A stretch of DNA of 64,000 nucleotides from Roseicella frigidaeris (GCF_003258945.1 NZ_QLIX01000015.1:59090-123089), one strand, 5' to 3'; positions 31,041 to 41,463 are shown, counted from the first letter of the stretch. Numbers and translations: made by a program. The notes: generated by a model from the letters alone, not told the origin.

Positions 31041-32174
31041 TCACCCCGCCCGCGCCGGATCGGACAAGCCGTCGGACAGCCCCTCGAAGCCGGCGGGCCG
31101 GTGCGCGCGGTCGCGCCGCTCCAGCCGCTCGAACAGGTGCAGCACCCGGGCGAGGCGGGCCGGGATGTCGAAGGCGCCGGGCAGCGGCGCCTCCGGCGGC
31201 AGCGCCTCGGCGGCGCTCGCCCGCAGCAGGAAGCGGTTGGCCGCGAGCGGCGGCGCCGCCGGCGCCGGCGCGGCCCGCAACGCCAGCGCGGCGCTGCGCA
31301 GCAGCAGCGCGGCCTTGCGCCGGGCCGGCACCACCGCCCGCGCCGCGACGGAATCGAGCCCCTGCCGCTCCACCTGCCGGCCGATCTCGGCATAGAGCAG
31401 CCGCGCCGCGGCGATGCCGGGGCGGCAATCCGCCGGCAGCAGGGCGATGCCGGCTTCCGCCCGGGCATAGAGCCAGTCCGCCCGCCGCAGCAGCCGGGCG
31501 ACGACCGTGCCGAGGCCGGGCTGGAAGGCCGGCGCGGCGAGGAAGGCCTCCGGCGCCAGCCCGGCCTCCCGCAGCCAGTCCAGCGGCAGGTAGAGCCGGC
31601 CGGCGCGCGCATCCTCGCCGATATCGCGGGCGATGTTGGTGAGCTGCATGGCCACGCCGAGATCGCTGGCGCGCGCCAGCGCCTCTCCCCCCCGTGCGCC
31701 CATCAGCAGGGCCATCATGGCGCCGACCGCGCCGGCCACCCGCGCCGCGTAGTCCTCGAGCGCCGCCAGGCTGGGGTAGCGCCGTCCCGCGGCATCCCAG
31801 GCGAGCCCCTCCAGCAGCGCCTCCGGCAAGGCGCGCGGGATGCCATGCTGCGCGACGACGAGGGCGAAGGCGCGGTCCGCCGGCAGGGCGGCAGGCCGTC
31901 CGGCATAGGCGGCGTGCAGCCGCGCCTGCAGCCCGGCCAGGGCCGCCTCGCGGGCGCCGCCGGCGCCCATGCCCGGCTCCGTGCCGTCGATGGCGTCGTC
32001 GGCGAGGCGGCAGAAGGCGTAGAGCGCCGCCGCCGGCCGCGCCACCCGCTTCGGCAGCAGCAGCGAGGCCATCTGGAAGCTGCGCGAGCCGCCGCGGAGC
32101 AGGGCGCGGCAGGCGGCGAGATCGGCGCGCGCCGCGGCCGCGGCGGCCGGGCTGTCAGGCCAACGCATGGGCAT
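31041..32174 (-). CDS. crtB: Phytoene synthase
   Basis: CrtB condenses two GGPP molecules to phytoene. The 377-residue protein has RGGSRSFQMASLLLPKRV, the first Asp-rich motif LADDAIDG, and the second NIARDIGEDARAGRLYLP. A C-terminal extension of about 60 residues follows the synthase core. The ATG at 32174 lies inside the end of crtI (20-bp overlap) with AAGGTGG upstream; an ATG six bases later is also possible. Confidence 0.95.
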   Translation of the reverse strand: MPMRWPDSPAAAAAARADLAACRALLRGGSRSFQMASLLLPKRVARPAAALYAFCRLADDAIDGTEPGMGAGGAREAALAGLQARLHAAYAGRPAALPADRAFALVVAQHGIPRALPEALLEGLAWDAAGRRYPSLAALEDYAARVAGAVGAMMALLMGARGGEALARASDLGVAMQLTNIARDIGEDARAGRLYLPLDWLREAGLAPEAFLAAPAFQPGLGTVVARLLRRADWLYARAEAGIALLPADCRPGIAAARLLYAEIGRQVERQGLDSVAARAVVPARRKAALLLRSAALALRAAPAPAAPPLAANRFLLRASAAEALPPEAPLPGAFDIPARLARVLHLFERLERRDRAHRPAGFEGLSDGLSDPARAG

Positions 32175-33717
32175 GCGGCACCACCTTGTCGAGAATGCGG
32201 GCCGAGGAGAGGACGCCGGGCAGCCCCGCCCCGGGATGCGTCCCCGCCCCGACCAGGTAGAGCCGCTCCACCTCCTCGCTGCGGTTGTGCGGCCGGAACC
32301 AGGCGCTCTGCGTCAGGATGGGCTCGAGGCCGAAGCCGGCGCCGCGATAGGCAAGGAGGTCGGTGGCGAAATCCTGCGGCGTCGTGACGCGCGAGGTCAC
32401 CACCGCATCCTCCAGCCCCGGCAGCAGGGTCGCCGACAGGCGGCGGGCGATGGCGCGGCGGAAGGGCTCGGCCTCGCGCGCCCAGTCGATCCCGGCGCCG
32501 AGATGCGGCACCGGCACCAGGGCGTAGAAGGCATCGGCGCCGGGCGGCGCCATGGCGGGGTCGGTCGCCGTCGGCCGGTGCAGATAGAGGCTGAAATCCG
32601 CCGGCAGCACGCGGCGGCGGAAGATGTCGTCGAGCAGCCCGCGATAGCGCGGGCCGAGCAGGATGCTGTGGTGGTCCACCGCCGGGTAGCGCCGGCGGGT
32701 GCCGAAATACCAGACGAAGAGCCCCATGGAGGAGCGCGCCCGCGCCAGCCGCCGGTCGGTCCAGCGCCGCCGCCGCAGGCCGGGCAGCAGGTGCCGGTAG
32801 GTCCAGGCGGAATCGGCGTTGGAGACGACGATGTCGGCGGCGAGCGTCGCGCCATCGGCCAGCCGCACGCCGCAGGCCCGCCCGTCGCGCAGCAGGATCT
32901 CCGCCACCTCGGCGCCGCAGCGCAGCGTGCCGCCCTGGCCGCGGATGAGCCCGGCCAGCCCCTCGACCAGCCGGCCGGTGCCGCCCATCACCCAGTGCAC
33001 GCCCCAGCGCCGCTCCAGATGCGCGATCAGCCCGTAGAGGGCGCTGGCCGCGAAGGGATTGCCGCCGATCAGCAGCGGATGGAAGGAGAGCGCGGCGCGC
33101 AGCCGGTCGTCGCGCACATGCCGCGCCACCAGCGCATGCACGGAGCGCCAGGCGCCGAGGCGGACCAGCGCCGGCAGCACCCGCAGCATGTCGCGCGGCG
33201 CGCCGAAGGGCTGGTCGCCGAGTTCCTCGAAGCCGACGCGGCAGAGCGTCTCGCTCATGCGCATGAAGGCCTCGTAGCCCGCCAGGTCGCCGGGGCTGAG
33301 CCGCGTCACCTCGGCCCGCATCGCCGCGGCATCGCCGGAGCAGGCGAATTGCGCGCCGTCGTCGAAATGGATGCGGTAGAAGGGCGAGAGCGGCCGCAGC
33401 GTCACGTCGTCTTCCATGCGGCGGCCGCACAGCGTCCAGAGCTCGGCGAAGAGCTGCGGCGCGGTGACGATGGTCGGGCCGGCATCGAAGGTGAAGCCAT
33501 CCTGCCGGTGCACGCGGGCGCGGCCGCCGAGGCTCGGCAGCCGCTCCAGCACCGTGACGCGGTAGCCGCGGGCGCCGAGCCGCACCGCCGCGGCGAGGCC
33601 GCCGAAGCCGCTGCCGATGACCACCGCATGCGGCCGGGCGGGGTCCGGCCCCGGCCGCGCCTCGCCCGGGGGCGACTCAGGGGGCGGTGCGGCGTCGAGG
33701 GTTGCGGCGTTCAGCAT
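32155..33717 (-). CDS. crtI: Phytoene desaturase
   Basis: CrtI desaturates phytoene to neurosporene or lycopene with FAD. The 520-residue protein has VVIGSGFGGLAAAVRLGARG (about residues 32-51), GGRARVHRQDGFTFDAGPTIVTAP, HPLLIGGNPFAASALYGLIAHLERRWGVHW and the C-terminal YLVGAGTHPGAGLPGVLSSARI. No Shine-Dalgarno precedes the ATG at 33717 and a PpsR site begins 12 bp upstream, so the mRNA may be leaderless or nearly so. The first 30 residues are a Pro-rich lead. Confidence 0.95.
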   Translation of the reverse strand: MLNAATLDAAPPPESPPGEARPGPDPARPHAVVIGSGFGGLAAAVRLGARGYRVTVLERLPSLGGRARVHRQDGFTFDAGPTIVTAPQLFAELWTLCGRRMEDDVTLRPLSPFYRIHFDDGAQFACSGDAAAMRAEVTRLSPGDLAGYEAFMRMSETLCRVGFEELGDQPFGAPRDMLRVLPALVRLGAWRSVHALVARHVRDDRLRAALSFHPLLIGGNPFAASALYGLIAHLERRWGVHWVMGGTGRLVEGLAGLIRGQGGTLRCGAEVAEILLRDGRACGVRLADGATLAADIVVSNADSAWTYRHLLPGLRRRRWTDRRLARARSSMGLFVWYFGTRRRYPAVDHHSILLGPRYRGLLDDIFRRRVLPADFSLYLHRPTATDPAMAPPGADAFYALVPVPHLGAGIDWAREAEPFRRAIARRLSATLLPGLEDAVVTSRVTTPQDFATDLLAYRGAGFGLEPILTQSAWFRPHNRSEEVERLYLVGAGTHPGAGLPGVLSSARILDKVVPHAHALA

Positions 33718-33729
33718 GACAGTCGCGAC

Positions 33730-33747
33730 TGTAAACTTGGTCTGACA
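33730..33747 (-). promoter_or_regulatory. PpsR/CrtJ operator in front of crtI
   Basis: TGT-AAACTTGGTCTG-ACA is a perfect TGT-N12-ACA palindrome in an AT-rich patch. It ends only 12 bp before the crtI start codon. A second half site (ACA at 33719-33721) lies 8 bp to the left and overlaps the start region. A true second palindrome is not seen on the other side. Confidence 0.82.
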
Positions 33748-33820
33748 GATGCCGCCAGCGCAAAAGCGGGCTCATGCCAAAGGCTGGGCGCAGGATGGTG
33801 AGATCGGCCTGCGCCCGGTC

Positions 33821-35158
33821 TCAGCCATGCCGCGACAGGCTCCGGCGGATGCGCAGGATGCCGAGGCCGACGGCGAGCGCCACGACCGGGATGCCGGCCG
33901 CCGCGACCAGCTCCGGGTCGAGCTTGAGGACGCCGGCGGATTTCGCGCCCTTGGCCAGATAGGCGAGGAGACCCGTGATGTAGTAGGTGATGGCGGCGAT
34001 GGAGAGCCCCTCCACCGTCTGCTGCAGATGCAGCTGCAGCTGGCCGCGTCGGTCCATCGAGGCGAGCAGCGCCTGCGCCTGGCGCTCCCGCGTCACCCCG
34101 ACGCGGGTGGAGAGAAGCTGCGTCGCCCGCGCCACGTGCTGCGACAGCGCCTCGTGCCGCCGCGCCACGGCGATGCAGGTGGCCCTGGCCGGCGCCAGGC
34201 GCCGGTCGAGGAATTCCTGCAGGGTCGAGAAGCCCTCGATCCGCAGCTCGCGCAGCTCGGCGAGGCGGCGCTCGACCAGCGCGTAATAGGCGGCGCCGGC
34301 ATCGAAGCGGAACCGCGTGCGGGCGTGCCAGCTCTCGACATCGGCGGCCAGTCGGGTGAGCCGGTCGAGCAGCGCCGCCTCCCCCGCCTCGCCGCCCTCC
34401 ACCTGCGTCGCGGCGATCTCCGACAGCGTCTGCTCGAAGCGCGTGAGGACGGGGGCGAGCGCGCGCGCCACCGGCAGGGCGAGCTGGGCCATGGCGCGGT
34501 AGATGTCGATCTCGATCAGGCGCTGCATCATCCGCCCGGCCTGGCGCCGGGTCATCGCCCGGTCCTCGATGAGGAAGCGGGCGAAGCCATCGGCATGCAG
34601 GCGGAAATCGCTCAGCACCGTCGCGGCGCCGCCGGCGAGGGCGGAGCCGGCCACCACGCCGCCGGAGACATGCCGCGCCGCCGTGGCCAGGTCGAGCCGC
34701 GGCAGGTCCGGCGCGCCGCGCAGCAGCACCAGATGCCCGGCGGCGATGAGCCGGCCGGGCAGCGCCGCCACCCAGTCGGCCGGCAGCGCGTCGATGGCCG
34801 GGGCGGCGAAGGGGTGCTCCGGCTCGGCGCCGGGCTGCAGGACGACGCAGCGATAGAATTCGGTGTGCAGCTCCCATTTCACGCGGAAGCCGCCCAGCTC
34901 GGCGCTGTAATGCACGGCGCCGGGCGGCGGCGGCGGCGCGCCGTGGCGCTGCGCGAGGTCGCGCATCGCCGCCCAGGCGGCCTCCCGCTCCGGCTCCTCG
35001 CAGAGCAGGGCGAGGAAGGAGAGCCGGGCCGGCGCGACGATCGGCTCGGTCGGCCGCGCATGCAGCTCCTCCGTCAGCGCCACCCGCCAGGGATGCTCCG
35101 GCGGCAGGCGGCGCGGCTCCGCCGCATCGCCCTCGCCCTTCGACGCCTGCTCCGCCAT
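33821..35158 (-). CDS. DUF3422 family membrane-anchored protein
   Basis: A 445-residue protein with HPWRVALTEELHARPTEPIVAPARLSFLAL near the N-terminus, the DUF3422 hallmark, a long helical middle and two C-terminal transmembrane segments (IAAITYYITGLLAYLAKG and GIPVVALAVGLGILRI). Function is unknown. The start MAEQASKGEGDAAEP at 35158 is chosen because upstream in-frame sequence belongs to dispersed repeat B. It sits between crtI and bchO without evident functional link to photosynthesis. Confidence 0.88.
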   Translation of the reverse strand: MAEQASKGEGDAAEPRRLPPEHPWRVALTEELHARPTEPIVAPARLSFLALLCEEPEREAAWAAMRDLAQRHGAPPPPPGAVHYSAELGGFRVKWELHTEFYRCVVLQPGAEPEHPFAAPAIDALPADWVAALPGRLIAAGHLVLLRGAPDLPRLDLATAARHVSGGVVAGSALAGGAATVLSDFRLHADGFARFLIEDRAMTRRQAGRMMQRLIEIDIYRAMAQLALPVARALAPVLTRFEQTLSEIAATQVEGGEAGEAALLDRLTRLAADVESWHARTRFRFDAGAAYYALVERRLAELRELRIEGFSTLQEFLDRRLAPARATCIAVARRHEALSQHVARATQLLSTRVGVTRERQAQALLASMDRRGQLQLHLQQTVEGLSIAAITYYITGLLAYLAKGAKSAGVLKLDPELVAAAGIPVVALAVGLGILRIRRSLSRHG

Positions 35159-35190
35159 GCCGCGCTCCCCGCGCCACGATCGCACCACCC

Positions 35191-35296
35191 CTGGAGCGTG
35201 ATCGCCTGGGGTGGGATCACCGAAGGCCTGCATCACGCGACCAGACCATGAGCCGGACCATGCTCCGCGAACCCGCGGGAACGGAGCATGGTCCGG
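35191..35296 (-). repeat. Dispersed intergenic repeat, family B, copy 2
   Basis: Second copy of the repeat also present at 6065-6171 and 62081-62186. Read in the bchO direction it starts 22 bp after the bchO stop, with GCCGGACCATGCTCCG, GGGTTCGCGGAGCATGGTCCGGC (10-bp inverted arms), then GTCGCGTGATGCAGGCCTTCGGTGATCCC and GGCGATCACGCTCC. It lies between bchO and the DUF3422 gene. Confidence 0.85.
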
Positions 35297-35317
35297 CGTC
35301 TGGCCCGGCCGCCGGCG

Positions 35318-36229
35318 TCACCGCTCCGGCAGGCCGCACCGGTCGAGCTTCCGCGCCTCCGGCACCGGCGCCCAGCGCTCCAGGATGGCGGCGACCGCCT
35401 CCGGCCTTTCCTCATGCGCGAGATGCCCGAGGCCGGGCAGCCGCACCACCTCCGCCGTCCGCAGCATCCCCCGCAGCCGCAGCGCATCGCCGGGCGGGAT
35501 GGTGCGGTCGCCCTCACCCACCACCAGGACCAGCGGCATCGGCAGGCGCGGCAGGTCCTGCAGCAGCGGCCGCAGATCCCAGCCCGCCATCATGCCGAGC
35601 GCGGCGCGGAGATGCCCCGGCCGGCGCAGCAGCCGGGCATAGAACTCGACCCCCCGCGGCCCGATCCGCGAGCCGGTGTCGCGCAGCAGCCGCTCCGCCA
35701 CGCCGCGCTCGGAGGCGAGCCAGGCGAAGGCGCGCGGCACGAAGGAGAGGCCGGCGAGCAGCCGCGCGGCGCCGCGGAAGAAGCCGGCATGCTCGCGCCC
35801 GATCGGCAGCAGCGCCGCGTTCAGCCCGATGACGGCGCGCGGCGCGATGCGCCCGTCCAGCGCCATGCGCAGCAGCACCGCGGCCCCGGCGGAATGCCCG
35901 GCGGCCAGCGCCGGGGCGAGGTCGAGGCGGCGCAGCAGCGCCCCCACCAGCGCCGCCATCCCCGGCAGGGTGAGGCCGCCCGCCGGCGGCATGGCGGTGA
36001 AACCATGACCCGGCAGGTCCGGCGCCACCACGGTGAAATGCCGCGCCAGCAGCGGCGCCAGGTCGCGCCAGGAATGCGTCGCCGCCGCGGTGCCGTGCAG
36101 CAGCAGCAGCACCGGCCCCTCGCCCATCACCTGCACGTGCCAGCGCAGGCCGCCGGCCTCGACGAAGCGGCTGGCGGCGCGGTTGGGCCAGTCGCGGCCC
36201 TCCCGGTCCCAGGTCGGATGGTCGCTCAC
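35318..36229 (-). CDS. bchO: BchO-type alpha/beta hydrolase of the magnesium-chelatase operon
   Basis: A 303-residue alpha/beta hydrolase starting MSDHPTWDREGRDWPNRAASRFVEAGGLRWHVQVMG. It has the oxyanion LLLLHGTAAATHSW, the nucleophile elbow AAGHSAGAAVLL, and a late GLGHLAHEERP histidine. The family always accompanies bchD/bchI. Its precise role in Mg-chelatase function is not settled. It overlaps bchD by ATGA and ends the 19-kb bchF-to-bchO run. Confidence 0.93.
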   Translation of the reverse strand: MSDHPTWDREGRDWPNRAASRFVEAGGLRWHVQVMGEGPVLLLLHGTAAATHSWRDLAPLLARHFTVVAPDLPGHGFTAMPPAGGLTLPGMAALVGALLRRLDLAPALAAGHSAGAAVLLRMALDGRIAPRAVIGLNAALLPIGREHAGFFRGAARLLAGLSFVPRAFAWLASERGVAERLLRDTGSRIGPRGVEFYARLLRRPGHLRAALGMMAGWDLRPLLQDLPRLPMPLVLVVGEGDRTIPPGDALRLRGMLRTAEVVRLPGLGHLAHEERPEAVAAILERWAPVPEARKLDRCGLPER

Positions 36230-38019
36230 GCCGCCGCGCCATGCCCCGCCACCAGCCGCGCCGCGGTCCGCTGCACCGCGGCCGAGAGGAGGGCGGGATC
36301 GGCGGCGGGCAGGGGCAGATGCGGCGCCCCGAGCGCCTCGGCCAGGTCGCGCGCGAAGGCCTGCGGCCGCGGCGCCATGTCCACCAGCAGCACGGCGCCG
36401 GCGCAGCCCTCCCGCCGCAGCGCCCGCCCGGCGGCCAGCGCATCCGCCTCGGCCTGGGCGCGGCCGGCGGCCCGCCCCTCGCGCGAGATGTTGGCGCGGC
36501 CATCGGTCAGCAACACCAGCAGCGGCGTGCGGCCCTGCCGCCGCTCGGTGGCCGCCAGGGCCCGCGCCGCCTCCAGCCCGAGGGCCAGGGGCGTGCCGCC
36601 GCCGCCCGGCAAGGCGGCGAGGCAGCGCCGCGCCCGGACCAGGGAACGGGTCGGCGGCAGCAGCAGCTCGGCGCCGCTGCCGCGGAAGCTGATCAGCGCC
36701 ACCCGGTCGCGGCGCGCATAGCAGGCGGCCAGCAGCAGCTCCGCCGCGCCCTTCGCCTCGGCCAGCCGGTGCAGGGCGGCGGAGCCGGAGGCATCCACCA
36801 CGAAGACCGTCGTGGTCTCGGCCGGGCGGCGCAGGCGGAGGACGCGAAAATCCTCCCGCCGCACCGCGATGCGCGCCCCTGCCCCACCGGCGCCGCGCAG
36901 CCGCTGCCAGGGGGCCGCCGCGCGCAACGTCTCGACGAGGCTGAGCCGGAAGCCGGCGCGGGGATCGCCGGCCCGCGTCCCGACCGGCCGGCCACGCCGC
37001 GCCGCCTGCCGCGCCGGCCCCTTGCGGCCCTCGCCGCCGGCACCGGCGCCGGCGACCGGCGCGGCGGCGGCGAGGTGCGCCAGCAGTTCCGGCGGCAGGG
37101 CGGCGCGGGCGGCGGCGAGCACTACATCGGGCAGCGTCTGGGCCGCGGCCTCGCCGGGCGCCGCCTCGGGGGTCGCCTCGGGCGGCCTCGCCTCCGCGGC
37201 TTCCTCCTCCTCCGCCGCCTCCTCGGGCGCCGGCAGCCGGGTCGCGCGCGGGGCCAGGACCAGGCGGGCGGCGAGCGCAGCATCCGCCGCCTCCACCGCC
37301 CGGCGCCCGGCCAGCGCCGCCGCCGCCTGCGCCGCCCGCAGCGCCAGCAGCGGCGCCCGCAGCGAGGCGATGCCGAGCGCGACCGCGGTGGCGCAGAGCG
37401 CCTCGATCACCGCCGGCGCGGGGGGTGGCAAGCGGCGCAGCCGGGCCCGCGCCGCGCGCAGGGAGGCCGGCGCGGCCGCGTCGGGCGGCGCGCCATCGAG
37501 CGTGAGATGGAAGGCGAGGCGATCGAGCAGCGCGACGGGCGGCCGCTCCTCCTCCAGCCCCTCGTCCAGCGCCACCAGGCCGAGCCGCGCGGGCTGGCAG
37601 AGGGCCAGGCCGTCGCGCTCCACCCGCACCTCGCCGGTATCGAGCGCCGCGGCGAGGCGCAGCGCCGTGGCCGCCGGCAGGCGCTCGGCCATGGCGAGCA
37701 GCAGCACCCCGCCATCCGCCTCGGCCAGCAGCCCGCGTTCGGCGATCCGCCGCCCCGCCTGCAGCGTGCCCGGCAGGTCGAGGCCGCCCAGCAGCCGGCC
37801 ATCGGCCACGCCCGGCGGCACCCGCCGCCAGGGCGCCTCGCGCGGCAACAGCCGCCGCAGCAGCGCCAGCCAGGCCTCGCGCGCCGGCCCGGGCGGGCCG
37901 CGCAGGGCCACGCCGCCCAGCCCCACCGGGTCGAGGGCCAGCAACGCCGCGACCAGCGCGGCCTCCGCCCCGGTCTCGGGCGCGGCTCCCGGCGCGACCT
38001 TGGGCGGCGCCGTGGTCAC
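36226..38019 (-). CDS. bchD: Magnesium chelatase subunit D
   Basis: BchD forms the AAA+ motor with BchI and docks BchH for Mg insertion into protoporphyrin IX. The 597-residue protein has a degenerate N-terminal AAA+ domain, an acidic/Pro linker (PEEAAEEEEAAEARPPEATPE) and a C-terminal integrin-I domain with the MIDAS VVDASGSAALHRLAEAKGA and LTDGRANISREG. It starts with GTG at 38019, overlapping the bchI stop as GTGA. Confidence 0.95.
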   Translation of the reverse strand: MTTAPPKVAPGAAPETGAEAALVAALLALDPVGLGGVALRGPPGPAREAWLALLRRLLPREAPWRRVPPGVADGRLLGGLDLPGTLQAGRRIAERGLLAEADGGVLLLAMAERLPAATALRLAAALDTGEVRVERDGLALCQPARLGLVALDEGLEEERPPVALLDRLAFHLTLDGAPPDAAAPASLRAARARLRRLPPPAPAVIEALCATAVALGIASLRAPLLALRAAQAAAALAGRRAVEAADAALAARLVLAPRATRLPAPEEAAEEEEAAEARPPEATPEAAPGEAAAQTLPDVVLAAARAALPPELLAHLAAAAPVAGAGAGGEGRKGPARQAARRGRPVGTRAGDPRAGFRLSLVETLRAAAPWQRLRGAGGAGARIAVRREDFRVLRLRRPAETTTVFVVDASGSAALHRLAEAKGAAELLLAACYARRDRVALISFRGSGAELLLPPTRSLVRARRCLAALPGGGGTPLALGLEAARALAATERRQGRTPLLVLLTDGRANISREGRAAGRAQAEADALAAGRALRREGCAGAVLLVDMAPRPQAFARDLAEALGAPHLPLPAADPALLSAAVQRTAARLVAGHGAAA

Positions 38020-39161
38020 GCGCCCAGCACCTCGGCCATCGCCCGCTCGACGCGGGTGGTCGAGGCCGCCTCGTCCAGCGGGTTGCGGCGCAGCCGGTGG
38101 CGCAGCGCCGCCGGGGCGACGCGGCGCAGATGCGCCAGCGTCACCGCCGCCTCGCCCTCCAGCGCCGCCACCGCCCGCGCCGCGCGCACCAGCGTCAGCT
38201 CGCCGCGCAGCCCGTCCGTGCCGAGCGCCAGGCAGAGCCGCGCCGCGGCCTCGAGGATGGCGACGGGCGTCGCCATGGCGCCGATGCGGCCGCGCGCCTC
38301 GGCGATGCGCTGCCGCGTCGCCGCCTCCTCCTCGGCCCAGAGCGCGGCGAAGCCCTCCGGCTCGCGCTCGAAGGCATCGCGGCGGCGGATCACCTCGACG
38401 CGGTCCGCCAGCACCTCCGGCGTGCGGATCTCGACCGAGAGGCCGAAGCGGTCGAGGAGCTGCGGCCGCAGCTCGCCCTCCTCCGGATTGCCGCTGCCGA
38501 CCAGGACGAAGCGGGCGGGATGGCGGATGCTGAGGCCGTCGCGCTCGACCAGGTTCTCGCCGGAGGCGGCGACGTCGAGCAGCAGGTCGACCAGATGATC
38601 CTCCAGCAGGTTCACCTCGTCGATGTAGAGGAAGCCGCGATGCGCGCGGGCCAGCAGCCCGGGCTCGAAGGACTTCACCCCGGCGGCCAGCGCCCGCTCC
38701 AGGTCGAGGGTGCCGACGACGCGGTCCTCGGTCGCGCCGAGCGGCAGGTCGATGACCGGCACCGGCAAGCTGTGCGTGGGCAGGGCGCCGCGCGACCGGC
38801 GGGCGCGGCAGTCCTCGCAGCCGGCGCGGTCGGCCGGGTCGCAGGCATAGCGGCAGCCGCGCACGGCGCGCATCGGCGGCAGCAGGGCGGCCAGGGCCCG
38901 CACGGCGGTGGATTTCCCGGTGCCGCGGTCGCCGAAGACGAGCACGCCGCCGATGCCGGGATCGACCGCGGCGGCGAGCAGGGCGAGCCGCATCTCCTCC
39001 TGCCCGACGAGGGCCGAGAAGGGATAGGGGGTGCGCCGCCCCGATGCCGCCTCCTTCGGGGCCGCCCGCGCCGCGGCGCGGGCCGGGCGGGGCGCGGCGG
39101 CGCGACGCGGCGGCGGGTGGGCGGCGGCGCCGTTGATGGCGCCGTTGACGGGACCCGTCAT
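38016..39161 (-). CDS. bchI: Magnesium chelatase ATPase subunit I
   Basis: The 381-residue AAA+ subunit has [17 protein letters not shown], the P-loop [16 protein letters not shown] (about residues 76-91), Walker [21 protein letters not shown] and the sensor [19 protein letters not shown]. Before the AAA+ core there are about 45 residues rich in Ala, Arg and Pro that most BchI proteins lack. The ATG at 39161 overlaps the hemA stop. Confidence 0.96.
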   Translation of the reverse strand: MTGPVNGAINGAAAHPPPRRAAAPRPARAAARAAPKEAASGRRTPYPFSALVGQEEMRLALLAAAVDPGIGGVLVFGDRGTGKSTAVRALAALLPPMRAVRGCRYACDPADRAGCEDCRARRSRGALPTHSLPVPVIDLPLGATEDRVVGTLDLERALAAGVKSFEPGLLARAHRGFLYIDEVNLLEDHLVDLLLDVAASGENLVERDGLSIRHPARFVLVGSGNPEEGELRPQLLDRFGLSVEIRTPEVLADRVEVIRRRDAFEREPEGFAALWAEEEAATRQRIAEARGRIGAMATPVAILEAAARLCLALGTDGLRGELTLVRAARAVAALEGEAAVTLAHLRRVAPAALRHRLRRNPLDEAASTTRVERAMAEVLGA

Positions 39162-40363
39162 GCGGCGCGCCTGAGGCTGAGCTCCGCCCATATCCCGGCC
39201 AGGGCGGTGACCAGATGCTCGATATCCGCCTCGCTGTGCAGCGGCGAGGGCGTCAGCCGCAGCCGCTCGGTGCCGCGCGGCACGGTCGGGTAGTTGATCG
39301 GCTGCACGTAGATGCCGTGCTGCTCCAGCAGCAGGTCGCTGATGCGCTTGCACTGCACCGGATCGCCCACCATCACCGGGACGATGTGGCTGGGATTCGC
39401 CAGATGCGGCAGCCCGGCCTCGTCCAGCCGGCGGCGCAGCAGCGCCACCCGGTCGTGCATCAGGGCGCGCTCGGCGCCGCTCGCCCGGAGATGGCGGATG
39501 CTCGCCAGCGCGCCGGCCGCCACATGCGGCGGCAGGGAGGTGGTGAAGATGAAGCCGGAGGCGAAGCTGCGGACGAAGTCGCACATCGCCGCCGAGCCGG
39601 CGATGTAGCCGCCGATCACGCCGAAGGCCTTGGCGAGCGTGCCCTCGATCACCGTCAGCCGGTGCGCCAGCCCCTCGCGCTCGGCGATGCCGCCGCCCGT
39701 CGGGCCGTAGAGGCCGACCGCATGCACCTCGTCGAGATAGGTCATGGCGCCATGCGCCTCGGCCACGTCGCAGATCTCGGCGATCGGCGCGACGTCGCCA
39801 TCCATGGAATAGACGCTCTCGAAGGCGATCAGCTTCGGCGTTCCCGGCTCGAGATCCGAGAGCCGGCGGTCGAGATCCTCGGGGTCGTTGTGGCGGAAGA
39901 CGCGGCACTGCGCCCGGCTGTGGCGGATGCCCTCGATCATCGAGGCATGGTTCAGCTCGTCGGACAGCACGACGCAGCCGGGCATCCGCCCTGCCAGCGT
40001 CGAGAGCGTCGCCCAGTTCGACATGTAGCCCGAGTTGAACAGCAGCGCCGCCTCGGCCCCGTGCAGGGCCGCGAGCTCCTGCTCCAGCAGGACGTGGTGG
40101 TGGTTGGTGCCGGCGATGTTGCGGGTGCCCCCGGCGCCGGCGCCGCAGCGCAGGAGCGCCTCCTGCATCGCCTCCAGCACCGCCGGATGCTGGCCCATGC
40201 CGAGATAGTCGTTGGAGCACCAGACCGTCACCTCGCCGGCGCCGCCGTCGCGCGCCGCGCGCGGGAAGCGGCCGGCCTGACGCTCGAGATCGGCGAAGAC
40301 GCGGTAACGCCCCTCGCGGCGCAGGCCGTCAAGCTGCCGGCGGAAGAAGGCTTCGTACTGCAT
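39158..40363 (-). CDS. hemA: 5-aminolevulinate synthase
   Basis: HemA condenses glycine and succinyl-CoA to ALA (Shemin pathway), the first committed tetrapyrrole step. The 401-residue protein starts [21 protein letters not shown] after an AAGGGAGG site. It has [38 protein letters not shown] and the PLP lysine in [15 protein letters not shown]. Longer in-frame starts are not supported. Presence inside the bch-puh run ties ALA supply to pigment synthesis. Confidence 0.96.
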   Translation of the reverse strand: MQYEAFFRRQLDGLRREGRYRVFADLERQAGRFPRAARDGGAGEVTVWCSNDYLGMGQHPAVLEAMQEALLRCGAGAGGTRNIAGTNHHHVLLEQELAALHGAEAALLFNSGYMSNWATLSTLAGRMPGCVVLSDELNHASMIEGIRHSRAQCRVFRHNDPEDLDRRLSDLEPGTPKLIAFESVYSMDGDVAPIAEICDVAEAHGAMTYLDEVHAVGLYGPTGGGIAEREGLAHRLTVIEGTLAKAFGVIGGYIAGSAAMCDFVRSFASGFIFTTSLPPHVAAGALASIRHLRASGAERALMHDRVALLRRRLDEAGLPHLANPSHIVPVMVGDPVQCKRISDLLLEQHGIYVQPINYPTVPRGTERLRLTPSPLHSEADIEHLVTALAGIWAELSLRRAA

Positions 40364-40404
40364 GGGACCTCCCTTGGCGTTCCGATGATTCATGACGCGG
40401 CCCA

Positions 40405-41463
40405 TCACGGCGCCGCCGGCCGGGCACAGGCGGCGAAGGCGGCGCGCAGCCGCGCCTCGTCGAGGGCCCGGCCGATCGCCACCACGCGCGCCGGCTCCGT
40501 GCCCGCCTCCCGGTCCTCGAGCCGCGGCCGGCCGCCGGCGAGGCTGAAGCCGATCCAGCCCGAGCCGGTCCGCACCACGCCGCGCAGGCTTTCCACCTGG
40601 CCGAAGGCGCCGGCCGCCACCTCGTCCAGCAGCCGCCGCAGCGAGCGGGAATCGAGCGGCCCGCCGAGGCCCGGGTCCCAGCTAGCGATCCGCGCCGGCG
40701 CGCCGCCGCGCGAGCGCAGGCCCCAGCGCCACAGCGCCTCGACCGGGATCGGCAGCACCAGGAACCAGTGCTCCAGCACGCCGAGCGCCAGCAGGGTGGC
40801 GACGAGGCCGGCGCCGGCGGCCCGTTCGGGGCCGGTGGCGGGGGCGAGGAAATCGTGCAGCAGCGCCGCGCAGGCCAGGGTGCCGAGCGTGACCGAGACC
40901 GGGAAGAGCAGGTTCATCGGGCGGCGCGCGAAATAGCTGCCGAGATAGCGCAGATGCGCCGGCAGGAAGCCCTCGCCCGGGTTGCGCACCCCGAGGAAGA
41001 GATTGAGCTTGGCGCTGGTGCGCATGATCCAGAGCACGAGGAAGGTCCAGGCGCCGACCATGTTCGGCCGCCCCCAGCAGACCGCCAGCACCAGGATGCC
41101 GACGCCGAGGATGGCCAGCTCGTGCCAGAGCACCGCCGCCAGGGCGGCGCGCAGCCGCGGCCAGCCGGTGGCGCCGGGCGGCAGCGCCTCCCGCCGCGGC
41201 CCGGTGATCCAGCCGGTCAGGAAGCCGAGCTCGATCCAGGCCCAGCAGAGCAGGGCGCAGCCGAAGGCGAGATAGGCGCCGCGGGGCGTGTCGTCATCCG
41301 CCACGCCGTCGAGGCCCCAGAGGGCTGCGAGCAGCAGCAGGGTGGCGGCCGCCATGCTCCAGCGGAAGGTCTCCGGGCGGAGACCGTCGAGATGCAGGAT
41401 CAGCCCGGTGCTGAACCACCACAGGAAGAGGGCGGTGAGCGCGGGGAGCCCGTAATCGAGCAT
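40405..41463 (-). CDS. puhE: Photosynthetic complex assembly protein PuhE
   Basis: A 352-residue membrane protein with several transmembrane helices ([72 protein letters not shown]) and the PuhE signature [13 protein letters not shown]. PuhE modulates BChl and RC assembly in Rhodobacter. It lies between acsF and hemA as in most PGCs. Confidence 0.93.
   Translation of the reverse strand: MLDYGLPALTALFLWWFSTGLILHLDGLRPETFRWSMAAATLLLLAALWGLDGVADDDTPRGAYLAFGCALLCWAWIELGFLTGWITGPRREALPPGATGWPRLRAALAAVLWHELAILGVGILVLAVCWGRPNMVGAWTFLVLWIMRTSAKLNLFLGVRNPGEGFLPAHLRYLGSYFARRPMNLLFPVSVTLGTLACAALLHDFLAPATGPERAAGAGLVATLLALGVLEHWFLVLPIPVEALWRWGLRSRGGAPARIASWDPGLGGPLDSRSLRRLLDEVAAGAFGQVESLRGVVRTGSGWIGFSLAGGRPRLEDREAGTEPARVVAIGRALDEARLRAAFAACARPAAP

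Noticed and set aside
35159..35236. N-terminal extension of the DUF3422 protein
   Set aside because: The extra 26 residues come from dispersed repeat B; the conserved start is at 35158.
36241..38598. 785-codon open frame on the plus strand opposite bchD
   Set aside because: Shadow of bchD; no recognisable domain.
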